A stretch of DNA of 62,949 nt from an uncultured Actinomycetes bacterium. Its GTDB lineage: Bacteria; Actinomycetota; Coriobacteriia; Coriobacteriales; Atopobiaceae. Shown piece after piece: positions 53,829 through 62,949 of this stretch (positions are counted from its first letter, which is position 1; the number at the start of each line of letters is the position of its first letter). The notes below the pieces were generated by a model. The model ran no database searches. It was not told the origin of the DNA and worked only from the letters and a program-made list of their open reading frames with translations. Position numbers and translations under genes: made by a program. The stretch lies in NCBI GenBank assembly GCA_900315165.1, contig OMXZ01000005.1:1-62949 (forward strand), read 5' to 3'.

Positions 53829-53943
53829 CCGAGGTTAGTACTTGTCGGCATGCCGGCAATACTTGACAACATGCCGACCCTAGCGATTGAAAAGACGCGC
53901 CTCTGGATGGTAGCCACGCAGCGGGCAGCTGCGCACGGCAGGC

Positions 53944-54873
53944 TTACGCCAGGAGGGCGAAATAGACGATCACAGCGACACCCAGAATAATGCGGTACCA
54001 GCCGAAGGGCTTGAAGTCGTGCTTCTTGACGAAGGACATCAGGAAACGGATGGCGATCAGCGACACGACAAAGGCCACAACGCAGCCCACGAGCAGGATT
54101 ACCGTCTCGTCCATAGCGAACGTGTTGCCCTTGAGGAAGAACTTGACCAGGCGCAGGCCCGAGGCGCCGAACATCACGGGCACAGCCAGGTAGAAGGTAA
54201 ACTCCGCGGCTACGGTGCGGGAGCAGCCGAGCAAAAGGCCGCCGATGATCGTGGAACCGGAGCGCGAGGTGCCGGGCACGATGGAGAGCACCTGGAAGAT
54301 GCCGATGCCGATGGCCGTCTTCCAGTCGAGCTCCTCGATCGAGGTCACGCGCGCATCGGCATCGGCCAGCTCACTCGGACTGGCGTCGGGGGCCGCGGCC
54401 ATATGGCGGCCTTGGCCCACCCCAGCAGCGACCGCCTGTGCCTTCTGCGCCCGGCGGGTCTCAATCACGATGAAGATGATGCCGTACACGATCAGCGCGG
54501 CCGCGATCACGAAGGGGCTGCTCAGATGCTCCTCCATCCAATCGTCCAGCGGGATGCCGACGATGGCGGCGGGCAGGCAGGCCACGACGATCTGGGCCCA
54601 CAGGCGCCAGGTGCCGCGCTTCTCCTCGGCGGATTTCGTGCCCGAGAAGGGATTGAGCTGGTGGAAGAAGAGCACGCACACCGCCAGGATCGCGCCAAGC
54701 TGGATCACGACCAGGAACATGTCCCAGAAGTCGCGCGAGACGTCAAGCGTCACGAACTGGTCGAGCAACAGCATGTGGCCGGTCGAGGAGATGGGCAGCC
54801 ATTCGGTGATGCCCTCCACGAGGCCAAAGAGCGCCGCCTTGAGGATTTCGGTAAGACTGACTGCAAGATTCAC
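53944..54873 (-). CDS. uppP: Undecaprenyl-diphosphatase
   Basis: This 309-residue BacA/UppP membrane phosphatase recycles the lipid carrier for peptidoglycan synthesis and gives bacitracin tolerance. The two active-site signatures are GLVEGITEWLPISSTGH (about 16-32) and PGTSRSGSTI. A hydrophilic insert of some 40 residues (GQGRHMAAAPDASPSELADA) between membrane spans makes it longer than usual. GTG 54873 is the start: AGGAGG lies 6 bases upstream and conserved sequence begins at once. It is monocistronic. Confidence 0.95.
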   Translation of the reverse strand: MNLAVSLTEILKAALFGLVEGITEWLPISSTGHMLLLDQFVTLDVSRDFWDMFLVVIQLGAILAVCVLFFHQLNPFSGTKSAEEKRGTWRLWAQIVVACLPAAIVGIPLDDWMEEHLSSPFVIAAALIVYGIIFIVIETRRAQKAQAVAAGVGQGRHMAAAPDASPSELADADARVTSIEELDWKTAIGIGIFQVLSIVPGTSRSGSTIIGGLLLGCSRTVAAEFTFYLAVPVMFGASGLRLVKFFLKGNTFAMDETVILLVGCVVAFVVSLIAIRFLMSFVKKHDFKPFGWYRIILGVAVIVYFALLA

Positions 54874-54931
54874 GTTCGGCCTCCTGCCGATCGGGTGTAT
54901 GCGAACACAGGGCAAACATACAGGGACGTGC

Positions 54932-55021
54932 GAGCGCGGGCGGGTGCCAGCGCGTGGGTACGCGGCCCCAGGCGCGCAGCCGCGGGAGCGCGGGCGGGCG
55001 TGCGGTGCCAGCGCGTAGGCA
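54932..55021. repeat. GC-rich direct repeat between uppP and the stress protein
   Basis: GAGCGCGGGCGGG plus TGCCAGCGCGT occurs at 54932-54957 and, with a 7-base insertion, at 54986-55017. The two copies are about 25 bp apart. Probably a local duplication. Confidence 0.45.
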
Positions 55022-55144
55022 TAGTACGACACGCAGGCTCGCCGTTTGCCCGCCCCGCCGCATCTACCGCGGAAAAACACCGACCGTCGCCAAGCCCGCT
55101 GGGTACACTGGGGCCGAAGGCAGCGGCAGCGGAAGGAGAAGGCA

Positions 55145-55594
55145 ATGTCCCAATACGAGGATCTCGGTTATGACAAGGTCTTTGTCGCCCTCGATGGCTC
55201 CGAGCAGCAGGCGGCGGTCCTCGACCGCGCGATCACCGCGGCGGTCACCAACAATGCCCATCTCGTGATCGGCCACGTGATCGACTCCACGGCGCTCGAG
55301 ACCACGGGTTCCTTTCCCGCGAACCTCATCCAGTCGCTCGACGAGGCCTTCCGCGCCTCGATTGCCGACCAGGTCGCCGCGGCCGAGGCCGAGCCACTGG
55401 TCAAGAGCGTGAAGGTCGTCGTCAAGGCCGGCCGCATCCGCGAGACGCTCAAGGAGGAGATGCTCGACGTCGAGAACCCGGACCTCGTGGTCTGCGGCGC
55501 GCGCGGCCTCTCCCCCATTAAGTACGCCCTGCTCGGCTCGATATCGACCTTCCTGATCCGTGCATCGAAGAAAGACGTGCTCGTCGTGAAATAG
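55145..55594 (+). CDS. Universal stress protein (UspA family)
   Basis: This 149-residue single-domain UspA protein has KVFVALDGSEQQ at the N-terminus and the ATP-binding loop GARGLSPIKYALLGSISTFL (G-x2-G-x9-G-S), so it is of the nucleotide-binding class. AAGGAGAAGGC precedes the ATG. A possible -10, TACACT, lies about 45 bp upstream. It converges with the EamA gene after 9 bp. Confidence 0.93.
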   Translation: MSQYEDLGYDKVFVALDGSEQQAAVLDRAITAAVTNNAHLVIGHVIDSTALETTGSFPANLIQSLDEAFRASIADQVAAAEAEPLVKSVKVVVKAGRIRETLKEEMLDVENPDLVVCGARGLSPIKYALLGSISTFLIRASKKDVLVVK

Positions 55595-55603
55595 TCGTCT
55601 GCG

Positions 55604-56545
55604 CTAAGCCGTGAGCAGGACCGTCACGAGGATGAAAGCCATCCCGACCAACTCGGGGAGGCTGAACGACACGCCCATGAGCACAACCGAGGTGATGGTG
55701 GCCACCAGCGGCTCCGACGTCGAAAGGATGGACCCGCGCACCGACCCGACCTCTTTCACGCCCTGAAGGTAAAGGCCATAGGCGCCGAAGGTGCCGAAGA
55801 CAATCGAGAAGGCGACGAGCGCCCAGCCGAGGGCGTCGAGCGCCGGCATATGGTTCCACGGCTGATAGAAGGCCGCAAGGATAAGTCCCGAGATCAGGAA
55901 GGCGAGGCCGTTCACGACGAAATTGCCCCACTTCCGCATCATGCGGGCCGGCAGGATCGACAGGATGGTCGCCGACACGGCGCACAGCAGTCCCCAAAAG
56001 AGGCCAACCGGCGGCAGAGCGAGATGCGTGGGGTCGCCGCCCGTGGCCATGAGGAAGGTGCCGGAAAAGGCAAGGATGAGGCCAGCGACCTCGCGGCGGC
56101 GGGGAAGGCGCGGCGTGTGGAGACAGACGAGGATGAGCACGATGGGCATGGAGAGCGCCTGCAAGACCGTGGCGGTGCCCGAGTTGGTCCAGTCGATTGC
56201 CTCGAGGTAGGCGACCTGCGAGAAGAGAATGGCCCCGAGGGCGATAGCTAGGATGGAAGCTAGGCTGCGACGGTCGCGGAAGACGCCCGTGAGGCGCGAC
56301 CGGTTCCTCACCCAGGCGGCGCCGAGGAAAAGCCAGCAGGCCGTGAGCTCGCGCGCGCAGGCGAGCCAGAGCGGCTCAACCGCATAGACGTCCATCAGGT
56401 ATTTTGCGACCGTGCCGTTGAGGCCCCAGAGCGCGCCGCCAGCCACGGTGATCAGGATGCCGCGGAGCAGTGCGTTGCCCGTGGGATCGGACGTCGCCCC
56501 CTCGAGCGCGCCCTCCGGCGTCGATTGTGCCTGCGGTTCGAGCAT
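55604..56545 (-). CDS. EamA/DMT family transporter
   Basis: This 313-residue drug/metabolite transporter of the ten-span EamA type is made from two repeats. The first opens with GGALWGLNGTVAKYL, the second with GLFWGLLCAVSATILSILPARM. Substrate cannot be told. ATG 56545 is chosen by comparison with the family length; an in-frame ATG at 56602 adds 19 residues that look non-conserved. It is transcribed alone, divergent from the peptidase gene. Confidence 0.88.
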   Translation of the reverse strand: MLEPQAQSTPEGALEGATSDPTGNALLRGILITVAGGALWGLNGTVAKYLMDVYAVEPLWLACARELTACWLFLGAAWVRNRSRLTGVFRDRRSLASILAIALGAILFSQVAYLEAIDWTNSGTATVLQALSMPIVLILVCLHTPRLPRRREVAGLILAFSGTFLMATGGDPTHLALPPVGLFWGLLCAVSATILSILPARMMRKWGNFVVNGLAFLISGLILAAFYQPWNHMPALDALGWALVAFSIVFGTFGAYGLYLQGVKEVGSVRGSILSTSEPLVATITSVVLMGVSFSLPELVGMAFILVTVLLTA

Positions 56546-56741
56546 GTCGGCTTTGCCCCCATCTGCATACCGATATCCAGCGAGAAAGCAGGATAGCACC
56601 AACGCCGGACAGGACGACCCTCCCCCCTTCGGGCAGAACGTCTCTCTATAAGACCGTCATTGGCCCGATGCGCGCCCCGCGGAGGTTACGATTTCCGACC
56701 CCCGCCCATGCGAAATGATGATGGTGTCCGCCCCTTTGGGT

Positions 56742-56751
56742 ACAGTACTGT
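56742..56751. promoter_or_regulatory. ACAGTACTGT palindrome before the M16C peptidase gene
   Basis: A perfect 10-bp palindrome within GTACAGTACTGTCCGTAC lies 53 bp upstream of the start. It may be an operator or part of the promoter; evidence is only the symmetry. Confidence 0.25.
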
Positions 56752-56804
56752 CCGTACAACAACGGACGGGCGGCCGTGCGCCGGCCCGCGGACCGGAGGT
56801 TCCC

Positions 56805-59800
56805 ATGCAGCACGAGACGAAGGACTTCACTGTCGCCGAACCGGCACTCGCCGTCGGCACGCATCACGCCGGCTTCACCATCACCGCGATCGAGCCGCTG
56901 CCCGAGCTTGCGGGCACAGGCTATGTGATGTGCCACGACGCCACGGGCGCCCGGGCCCTCTGGCTCGCGACCCCGGATGTCAACAAGTCCTTTGCCATCG
57001 CCTTCAAGACGCCACCGGCCGACGACACGGGCGTCTTCCACATCCTCGAGCACTCGGTGCTGTGCGGTTCGGACCGCTTCCCGGTCAAGGAGCCTTTCGT
57101 CAACCTGCTCAAGACCAGCATGCAGACCTTCCTCAACGCCCTGACCTTTCCGGACAAGACGATGTACCCTGTCGCCTCGACCAACGAGCAGGACCTCGAG
57201 AACCTAATGGACGTCTATCTGGACGCCGTCCTGCATCCGGCCATCTACCACCGTCCGAGGATCTTTGAGCAGGAGGGCTGGCACACGGAGCTTGTGAGCG
57301 AGGACGGCGAGCCCGCCGCGCCGGGCAATGCGGACGCGCGCCTCATCTACAACGGCGTCGTCTTCAATGAGATGAAGGGTGCCCTGTCCGATCCGGACGA
57401 GGTGCTCTTCGAGGGCATCAGTCGGGCGCTCTTTCCCGACACCCCCTACCGCTTCGAGTCCGGCGGGATGCCGCGCGCCATCCCACAGCTCAGCTACGAG
57501 AAGTTCCTCGACACGCACGCGCGTCACTACAACTTGCCCAACAGCTACACCATCCTCTACGGCGACCTGGACATCGAGCGCGAGCTCGCCTTCATCGACC
57601 GGCATTTCCAGAAGGCGGCCGACCGCGGGGCGGCGGCGCCCAACCCCCTGCCCCTGCAGGCCCCTGTGACGCCGGAGCTCACTCGCGTCGAAATGGCCAC
57701 GGCGCCCACCAACGCCGCCGTCGGCCTCGCTTATGTGATCGGCACCTCCGCCGACCGCGAGCGCGTCCTGGCCGCCGACATCCTGCTCGACGCCATCGCC
57801 GGCTCCAACGAGGCCCCGCTCAAGCGCGCCGTGCTTGCTGCGGGCTTGGGCGACGACTTCACGGCGTCGCTCATCGACAGCGAGCTGCAGCCCCAGGTCT
57901 ATCTCGAGCTCAAGGGCGCCAAGCCGGGCGTGGCCGAGCAGTTCCGCACCCTCGTGGAAAAGACCTGCGCGGATCTCGCCACGGGCGGGATCGGCGCCGA
58001 GCGCCTCGAGGCCTCCATCGCCCAGGCGGAGTTCAACCTGCGCGAGGGCGATTTCGGCGGCACGCCTGACGGCGTCGCGCTCTCGATGGCCGTGCTCTCC
58101 AGCTGGCTCTACGACGACGATGACCCCGTCTCCTACCTCCGCTACGAAGACGCACTCGCCCACCTCAAGACGGGTGTGGCGACCGGGTCGTTCGAGAAGC
58201 TCCTGACCGAGCTCGTCTGCGAGTCCGTCCACTCCGCCGAGGTCGAGCTCGTGCCTGTCGCCGCCGGCGCCTCCGACGAGGAGGCCGCCGAGCTCGCGGT
58301 CAAGAAGGACGCCCTCTCCGAGGCCGACCTCGCCGCCATCGCCGACGAGGTCGCGGCCCTACGCGCGGAGCAGGAGGCGCCCGACTCCCCCGAGGACCTG
58401 GCCAAACTCCCGCAGCTTGCCATTTCGGACATCACCGAGGCCCCCTATGAGCAGCCCGAGTCCCTCCAGGAGGCCCCCTACCCCTGCTACCTCCACGACC
58501 TCCCCACGCATGGCATCGATTACCTCTACGCCTACTTCGACCTGCGCCGGCTGACCGAAGACGACCTGCCCTATGTCGGCGCACTCACGGACCTGCTCTC
58601 CAAGCTGGGCACCGAGAAGTACGACGCCTCCGCGCTCGACACCCTGCTCGAGCGCAACCTGGGAACCCTGGACTTCTTTGTCGAGACCTACGGCCGCGAC
58701 GACGACCCCTCTTTCGCCGACCCGCTCCTCGTGGTGGGAGCCAGTGCCCTCTCGGACAAGCTCGACCAGCTTGCCGCCCTGCCGGCGGAGGTCTGGAGGA
58801 CAACCGATTTTTCCGACACCGACCGTATGCGCGACATCCTCACGCAGCGCCGCATCGGGCTCGAACAGGGCTTTTTGGGGTCGGGACACGCGGCGGCCAT
58901 GGCGCGCCTGTCTGCCCGCTATTCCGCCGCCAGTGCCGTCGCCGACCGCATCGGCCGCGTCGACTACTACCTCTGGCTCAAGGACCTGCTCGCCCACTGG
59001 GACGAGCGCAAGGATACCCTGACCGCACGCCTGGCAGAGCTGGGCGCGCGCATCTTCACCGCGGACGAGGCATCCTTCAGCTTCACTGGCCCGGCCGAGG
59101 ACTGCCACCGTTTCTGGGAGGCCGCCGAGGGAGCAGACGGCCTGCCTCTCGGTCTCCGTACGCTCGGCGCAGACGCATGCGCGCATCGGCTTGTCATACC
59201 CCTGCCTGACCCAGCAGACCCCATGGCCGAGGCCTTCACCCTGCCGTCGGATGTCTGCTATGTGGCCGAGGGCCAGGGCAGGTCGGAAAAAGACACCGGT
59301 ACGATCGGCAGCTGGCAGGTCGCCGGCCGCGCCCTCAGCTACGACTACCTGTGGAACGAGGTACGCGTAAAGGGCGGCGCCTATGGCACCGGCTTCCGCC
59401 GCACGACGGCCGGCCTCACGCAGTTCTGGTCCTATCGCGACCCGGGTGTGGACGGCACCATCAGCCGCTTCGAGCGCGCCGCGGACTGGCTCGCCCACTG
59501 GGACGGCTCAGACGCGGAGCTCGAGGGCTACATCGTCTCCACCGTGGCGACGCACGACACCCCGCTCAAGGCACGTCAGCTGGCCCGCCGCCAGGACAGC
59601 CTCCGCCTCTCCGGCCGCCCCGACGGCTGGCGCGACGCGGTGCGCGCAAGCATCCTCGCGACCACGGCCGACGATCTCCGCGCCTTGGCACCGACCCTGA
59701 CCGACCTGCCCGACCGTCGCAGCATCGTCGTCTTTGGCGGGGCCGACCAGATTGCCGCCAGCGGCCTCCCCCTGCAGGTGACGCAGCTTTTCGGCGGGGA

Positions 59801-59816
59801 CGAGGACGAGGCCTAG
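56805..59816 (+). CDS. M16C family zinc metallopeptidase (PreP-like)
   Basis: This 1003-residue insulinase-superfamily peptidase contains the inverted zinc motif HILEH (residues 79-83). A downstream Glu ligand is expected in TNEQDLENLMDVYLDAV. Length and four-domain layout fit the presequence protease/M16C group, which degrades short unfolded peptides inside a closing chamber. The C-terminal half keeps RVKGGAYGTGF, the substrate-clamping Arg/Tyr segment. No signal peptide is seen, so it is cytosolic. GGAGGTTCCC precedes ATG 56805. It is followed after 56 bp by the dehydratase genes on the same strand. Confidence 0.93.
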   Translation: MQHETKDFTVAEPALAVGTHHAGFTITAIEPLPELAGTGYVMCHDATGARALWLATPDVNKSFAIAFKTPPADDTGVFHILEHSVLCGSDRFPVKEPFVNLLKTSMQTFLNALTFPDKTMYPVASTNEQDLENLMDVYLDAVLHPAIYHRPRIFEQEGWHTELVSEDGEPAAPGNADARLIYNGVVFNEMKGALSDPDEVLFEGISRALFPDTPYRFESGGMPRAIPQLSYEKFLDTHARHYNLPNSYTILYGDLDIERELAFIDRHFQKAADRGAAAPNPLPLQAPVTPELTRVEMATAPTNAAVGLAYVIGTSADRERVLAADILLDAIAGSNEAPLKRAVLAAGLGDDFTASLIDSELQPQVYLELKGAKPGVAEQFRTLVEKTCADLATGGIGAERLEASIAQAEFNLREGDFGGTPDGVALSMAVLSSWLYDDDDPVSYLRYEDALAHLKTGVATGSFEKLLTELVCESVHSAEVELVPVAAGASDEEAAELAVKKDALSEADLAAIADEVAALRAEQEAPDSPEDLAKLPQLAISDITEAPYEQPESLQEAPYPCYLHDLPTHGIDYLYAYFDLRRLTEDDLPYVGALTDLLSKLGTEKYDASALDTLLERNLGTLDFFVETYGRDDDPSFADPLLVVGASALSDKLDQLAALPAEVWRTTDFSDTDRMRDILTQRRIGLEQGFLGSGHAAAMARLSARYSAASAVADRIGRVDYYLWLKDLLAHWDERKDTLTARLAELGARIFTADEASFSFTGPAEDCHRFWEAAEGADGLPLGLRTLGADACAHRLVIPLPDPADPMAEAFTLPSDVCYVAEGQGRSEKDTGTIGSWQVAGRALSYDYLWNEVRVKGGAYGTGFRRTTAGLTQFWSYRDPGVDGTISRFERAADWLAHWDGSDAELEGYIVSTVATHDTPLKARQLARRQDSLRLSGRPDGWRDAVRASILATTADDLRALAPTLTDLPDRRSIVVFGGADQIAASGLPLQVTQLFGGDEDEA

Positions 59817-59872
59817 CGTGGGTTCGGACGTGACAGCAGGAGCCGGGGCGAAAAGACGGAAGGGTGGCACAC

Positions 59873-61204
59873 GTGGCTAGCCGCGCAGACGACGACTCCC
59901 AGGGACTGCTGGACTGGTACGGCGGCGTCGCCGGGTCGCATCTGGCGGCCTCGCCCCGCTTCGTGCACGACTGGCTCGCGTTCGGCTTCGGCTGGACGCG
60001 GTGGCGCACGGCCCATCTGCCCGACAAGGACCTGCTGCCCTCGGCCAACACCATCGCCCGCACCACCTTCGACATGATCGGCAAGTCCTTCTCGAACCCC
60101 AAGAACATGGCCCTGGCCTCGATATTCCTGCCGACCGAGATCTTTGGCGCGCTCGGCATGCGGGCCATCACGGCCGAGGCCATCTCGGGCACGACGGGTG
60201 GCGCCCATTCGGAGGCGGGCTTCGTCGCCGACGCCGAGGCCCGCGGCATCCCCGAGACCTACTGCAGCTACCACAAGGTGCTCATGAGCATGGCCGAGAC
60301 GGGCGTCGTGCAGCCGCCCGCCGTGCTTGCCGCCTGCTCCGTCGCCTGCGACGCCAACAACCTCACCTTCAAGACCCTCGCGCACAAATGGGACGTGCCC
60401 TACGTATATGTCGACGTCCCTTACGAGCAGGACCGCGACGCCTGTCTTTATGTGGCGGACCAACTGCGCACGCTCGCCCGCACGGCAGAGGAGGCCACGG
60501 GCCGCACGCTCGACCGCGCCTGCCTGGGCCAGATGGCGGCCCGGTCACAGCGCACGCTCGAGACCCTCGACCGGACGCTGCCCCTGCGCGCGGGCAAGTA
60601 CCTGCGCGGGGACATGATGCTGGAGGTGGAGGAGCTGCTCTGCTCCCATGTGGCGATGGGCTCGGCCGATATGGAGCTCGCGGCACGCCAGATGCTGGTC
60701 GACTACGCAGCGGCACCTGCCTACGAAGGGCTCAACTTGGTCTGGGTCCACACGACGCCCTTCTTCCTGCCGGCGCTCTCGCGCCACCTCGACCGCACCC
60801 CCGAGGCGCAGATCATCGCGACCGATATGGCCTACGACCAGGTCTGCCCAGACGGCTTCTGGTTCGACGGGGTCACGCAACCCTACGAGGCCATGGCAGA
60901 ACGGCTCGTGCGCACGAGCTTCAACGGCCCGTCGGCCCGCCGTGCCGAGCGCGTGCGCTACCTTGCGGACAAGACCCATGCGGACGGCGTCGTCGTCTTC
61001 TGCCACTGGGGCTGCCGCCAGACCGCCGGCGCCGCCCAGCTCATCCGCCGCGAGCTGGAGGCGGCGGGCTACCCCACCCTCGTGCTCGACGGCGACGGCT
61101 GCGAGCGGGCCAATAACATGACCGGCCAGCTCTCGACCCGCTTCGAGGCCTTTCTCGAGCTCCTGCGTTCCCGCCGCGCGGCCGATGCCGCAAAGGAGGC
61201 ATAA
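59873..61204 (+). CDS. 2-hydroxyacyl-CoA dehydratase family protein (HgdB/FldB-like)
   Basis: This 443-residue Fe-S protein resembles the dehydratase component that removes water from (R)-2-hydroxyacyl-CoA by a ketyl radical mechanism, or its reductase relatives. Cysteines likely to hold the cluster are in PETYCSYHK, LAACSVACDANN and FCHWGCRQ. The C-terminal TGQLSTRFEAFLELL is the standard family end. GTG 59873 is favoured, since GGAAGG stands nine bases upstream; GTG 59864 abuts that site. It lies 3 bp before the next gene, which supplies a second such domain and the activase. Confidence 0.88.
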   Translation: MASRADDDSQGLLDWYGGVAGSHLAASPRFVHDWLAFGFGWTRWRTAHLPDKDLLPSANTIARTTFDMIGKSFSNPKNMALASIFLPTEIFGALGMRAITAEAISGTTGGAHSEAGFVADAEARGIPETYCSYHKVLMSMAETGVVQPPAVLAACSVACDANNLTFKTLAHKWDVPYVYVDVPYEQDRDACLYVADQLRTLARTAEEATGRTLDRACLGQMAARSQRTLETLDRTLPLRAGKYLRGDMMLEVEELLCSHVAMGSADMELAARQMLVDYAAAPAYEGLNLVWVHTTPFFLPALSRHLDRTPEAQIIATDMAYDQVCPDGFWFDGVTQPYEAMAERLVRTSFNGPSARRAERVRYLADKTHADGVVVFCHWGCRQTAGAAQLIRRELEAAGYPTLVLDGDGCERANNMTGQLSTRFEAFLELLRSRRAADAAKEA

Positions 61205-61207
61205 TCC

Positions 61208-62949
61208 ATGGGACACACCGTCTACTACGCCTGCAAATACACCCCGCGCGAGCTGCTCGCGGGCTTCGGCGCCGAGACCGTCCTGGCGGAGGCCGATGCC
61301 GCCAGCTTCGACGAGGCCGACCGCCTCGCCCACCCCAACCTCTGCGGCTACGGCAAGGGGCTGATTGAGCGGCTTCTCGCGCCCGATGTCCATGAGGTCG
61401 TCCTCGTGACCTGCTGTGACGTGATCAAACGCGCCTACGACATCCTCGTCGAGCAGGGTAATCTGGATTTCTGCTACCTGCTCGACCTGCCGCACAAGCG
61501 CGGCGAAGCCGAGAAGCGCCTGTTCCGTGCCCGCCTGGCCGGTCTCGCCCGCGCCTACGCCGCCTACTCCGGCCGCCCCTTCGACGTCGGGGCGGCGCTC
61601 GCGGCCTTCGATCCCTACGTCCCTCGCCAGGACGAGCGCGTCACGCTCATGGGCGCCCATGCGACGGGAGCCCTGCTCGGCACCGTGGAGGACGACATCG
61701 GCCTTCCCGTCGAGAACGCCACCTGTACCGAGCGTCATCTGCTCGTTTCACCCCCGCCCCAACTCGCGCGCATGGCCACCGCAGGCAACTGCGATGCCTG
61801 CGAGGGTCCCGACCCCACGGGCCTGGGCGTGGGACGCGCCGGCGGCACGCTCGACACCTTCCTGGACTGGTATGCGGGCGCCCTGCTCGACCAGATGCCC
61901 TGCATGCGCATGGACAACGTCGCGCCCCGCGCGGGGCTCGTCGGGCGTCCGGGACAGAGGGGCGTCGTCTACCATACGATGAAGTTCTGCGACTACTACG
62001 GCTTCGAGTACGCCGCGGCCACACGAGAGGGAAAACTACCCATGGTCAAAATCGAGACGGACGGCACCTCGCAGAGCGCGGGCCAGCTCAAGACCCGCCT
62101 GGCCGCCTTCGGCGAGACGCTGCGCGGGCACGCCGCCGGACATGAGCCCGAGCCAAAGCGGGAGACCGCATCCGGCAAGCCCACCTACGTGCTCGGCATC
62201 GACTCGGGCTCCACCTCCACCGATGCCGCCATCGTCGACGGCAACGCCCGGGTTGTGGCCACCGCCATCCTGCCCACCGGCGCCAAGGCGACCGAAGCGG
62301 CCGCCAAGGCCAAGGACCAGGTCCTGGCCGAGGCGGGCCTTGCCCCCGCCGACATCACGCTCGAAGTCTCCACGGGCTACGGCCGCGACTCGATCGCCGG
62401 GGCGGACGGCTCGATCACGGAGATCACCTGCCACGCCCGCGGCGCCCACTACCTCATGCCCGAGGCCCGCACCGTGATCGATATCGGCGGCCAGGACTCC
62501 AAGGTTATTCACCTCGACGATGCGGGCGGCGTCCTCAACTTCGTGATGAACGACAAGTGCGCCGCCGGCACCGGCCGCTTCCTCGAGATGATGGCCCGCA
62601 CGCTCGAGATGAGCCTGCCGGAGTTCTGCGAGACGGGCCTCGCCTGGAAGCACCCCGTGCACATCTCCAGCATGTGCACGGTCTTCGCCGAGTCCGAGAT
62701 CGTCTCGCTGGTCGCCAACGACACGTCCACCGCCGACGTCATCCACGGCCTCGACGAGTCCGTTGCGCGCAAGACCACCACGCTGGCCAAGCGCGTCCAC
62801 GCCGAGCCGCCCTATCTCATGACCGGCGGCGTCGCGCAGAACGAGGGTGTGGTCGCGGCCCTTTCCGAGGCGCTCGGCTCCCCCGTCGCCGTGAACCCCG
62901 AGTCGCAGCTCTGCGGCGCGATCGGCGCGGCCCTGCTCGGCCTCGAGTC
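61208..62949 (+). CDS. 2-hydroxyacyl-CoA dehydratase-like domain fused to BadF/BadG-type activase (partial)
   Basis: The frame is open from ATG 61208 to the window edge, 580 codons without a stop. Residues 1-305 form a complete HgdB-like domain: it carries VTCCDVIKRAYDIL, NATCTERH and GNCDACEG, and ends with LPMVKIETDGTSQSAGQLKTR minus its last residue, the normal family C-terminus. From residue 330 an ASKHA ATPase follows, with GIDSGSTSTD, then DIGGQDSK near 427 and NDKCAAGTGRF, whose cysteine together with CTVFAESEI supplies the bridging [4Fe-4S] cluster. So the second dehydratase subunit and its ATP-driven electron-injecting activator share one chain. The preceding gene supplies the other subunit. 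The 3' end is beyond the window. Confidence 0.88.
   Translation, partial: MGHTVYYACKYTPRELLAGFGAETVLAEADAASFDEADRLAHPNLCGYGKGLIERLLAPDVHEVVLVTCCDVIKRAYDILVEQGNLDFCYLLDLPHKRGEAEKRLFRARLAGLARAYAAYSGRPFDVGAALAAFDPYVPRQDERVTLMGAHATGALLGTVEDDIGLPVENATCTERHLLVSPPPQLARMATAGNCDACEGPDPTGLGVGRAGGTLDTFLDWYAGALLDQMPCMRMDNVAPRAGLVGRPGQRGVVYHTMKFCDYYGFEYAAATREGKLPMVKIETDGTSQSAGQLKTRLAAFGETLRGHAAGHEPEPKRETASGKPTYVLGIDSGSTSTDAAIVDGNARVVATAILPTGAKATEAAAKAKDQVLAEAGLAPADITLEVSTGYGRDSIAGADGSITEITCHARGAHYLMPEARTVIDIGGQDSKVIHLDDAGGVLNFVMNDKCAAGTGRFLEMMARTLEMSLPEFCETGLAWKHPVHISSMCTVFAESEIVSLVANDTSTADVIHGLDESVARKTTTLAKRVHAEPPYLMTGGVAQNEGVVAALSEALGSPVAVNPESQLCGAIGAALLGLE

Noticed and set aside
54932-55021. GC-rich direct repeat upstream of the universal stress protein as a regulatory tandem site
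   Set aside because: The copies differ by a 7-base insertion and show no symmetry; a local duplication explains them better.

Overview
The window looks like the chromosome of a GC-rich, anaerobic actinobacterium, most likely a coriobacterium of the Collinsella/Olsenella type. This is an inference from gene content: superoxide reductase (desulfoferrodoxin), 2x[4Fe-4S] ferredoxin, iron-containing alcohol dehydrogenases, oxygen-sensitive Fe-S serine dehydratase, 2-hydroxyacyl-CoA dehydratase-type enzymes with their activase, GatCAB, an LPXTG surface protein and small Coriobacteriia-like hypothetical proteins. No rRNA, prophage or complete transposon is visible. One tRNA-Thr(CGT) is present.

Layout. 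1-9.9 kb: a stand-alone PLD nuclease/SF2 helicase/DUF3427 protein, a TSCPD protein, a ferredoxin, a CPA2-like antiporter with a small upstream gene, an Xaa-Pro peptidase, then two repeat-rich intergenic regions around an iron alcohol dehydrogenase. 10-18.7 kb: a periplasmic-sensor GGDEF/EAL protein, tRNA-Thr, and a long leftward gene string ruvC-ruvA-ruvB-DUF6483-(DUF4012-like)-DJ-1-Y-family polymerase-YolD-like. A LexA-type box overlaps the ruvC promoter, so repair and translesion genes may form one SOS unit. 18.7-27.7 kb: desulfoferrodoxin, a degenerate NAD synthetase-like protein, a DUF4143 ATPase with an unusual palindromic upstream region, dnaE, and a RelB-like/PIN toxin-antitoxin pair.

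27.7-46.2 kb: addB-addA, an LPXTG protein, a TrpR-like regulator, a holin-family protein, a LysR regulator, a TatA-zinc ribbon fusion, a HipB antitoxin with a hipA stump, a LOG-family protein, a PdxR fragment, a hydroxyacid dehydrogenase, L-serine dehydratase, a second iron alcohol dehydrogenase, and a membrane protein ending in an RpoA-CTD-like domain. 46.3-62.9 kb: gatC-gatA-gatB, an orphan DinJ/RelB-type antitoxin with a 45-codon partner ORF, pfkA, a DUF559-like gene bracketed by two copies of a double-hairpin element, uppP, a universal stress protein, an EamA transporter, an M16C peptidase, and a two-gene 2-hydroxyacyl-CoA dehydratase system in which the second subunit is fused to the activase. 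That last gene runs off the window.

The most distinctive signals are (1) a full-length NadE homologue in which every recognisable catalytic motif of both domains is lost, (2) three unrelated families of dispersed palindromic repeats, each at two loci, (3) the dehydratase-activase fusion, (4) the membrane protein with an RpoA-CTD-like tail, and (5) two toxin-antitoxin promoters sharing the heptamer GTTATAC. I see no wholly new multi-gene system that can be claimed from sequence alone. The candidates are listed as findings with tests.
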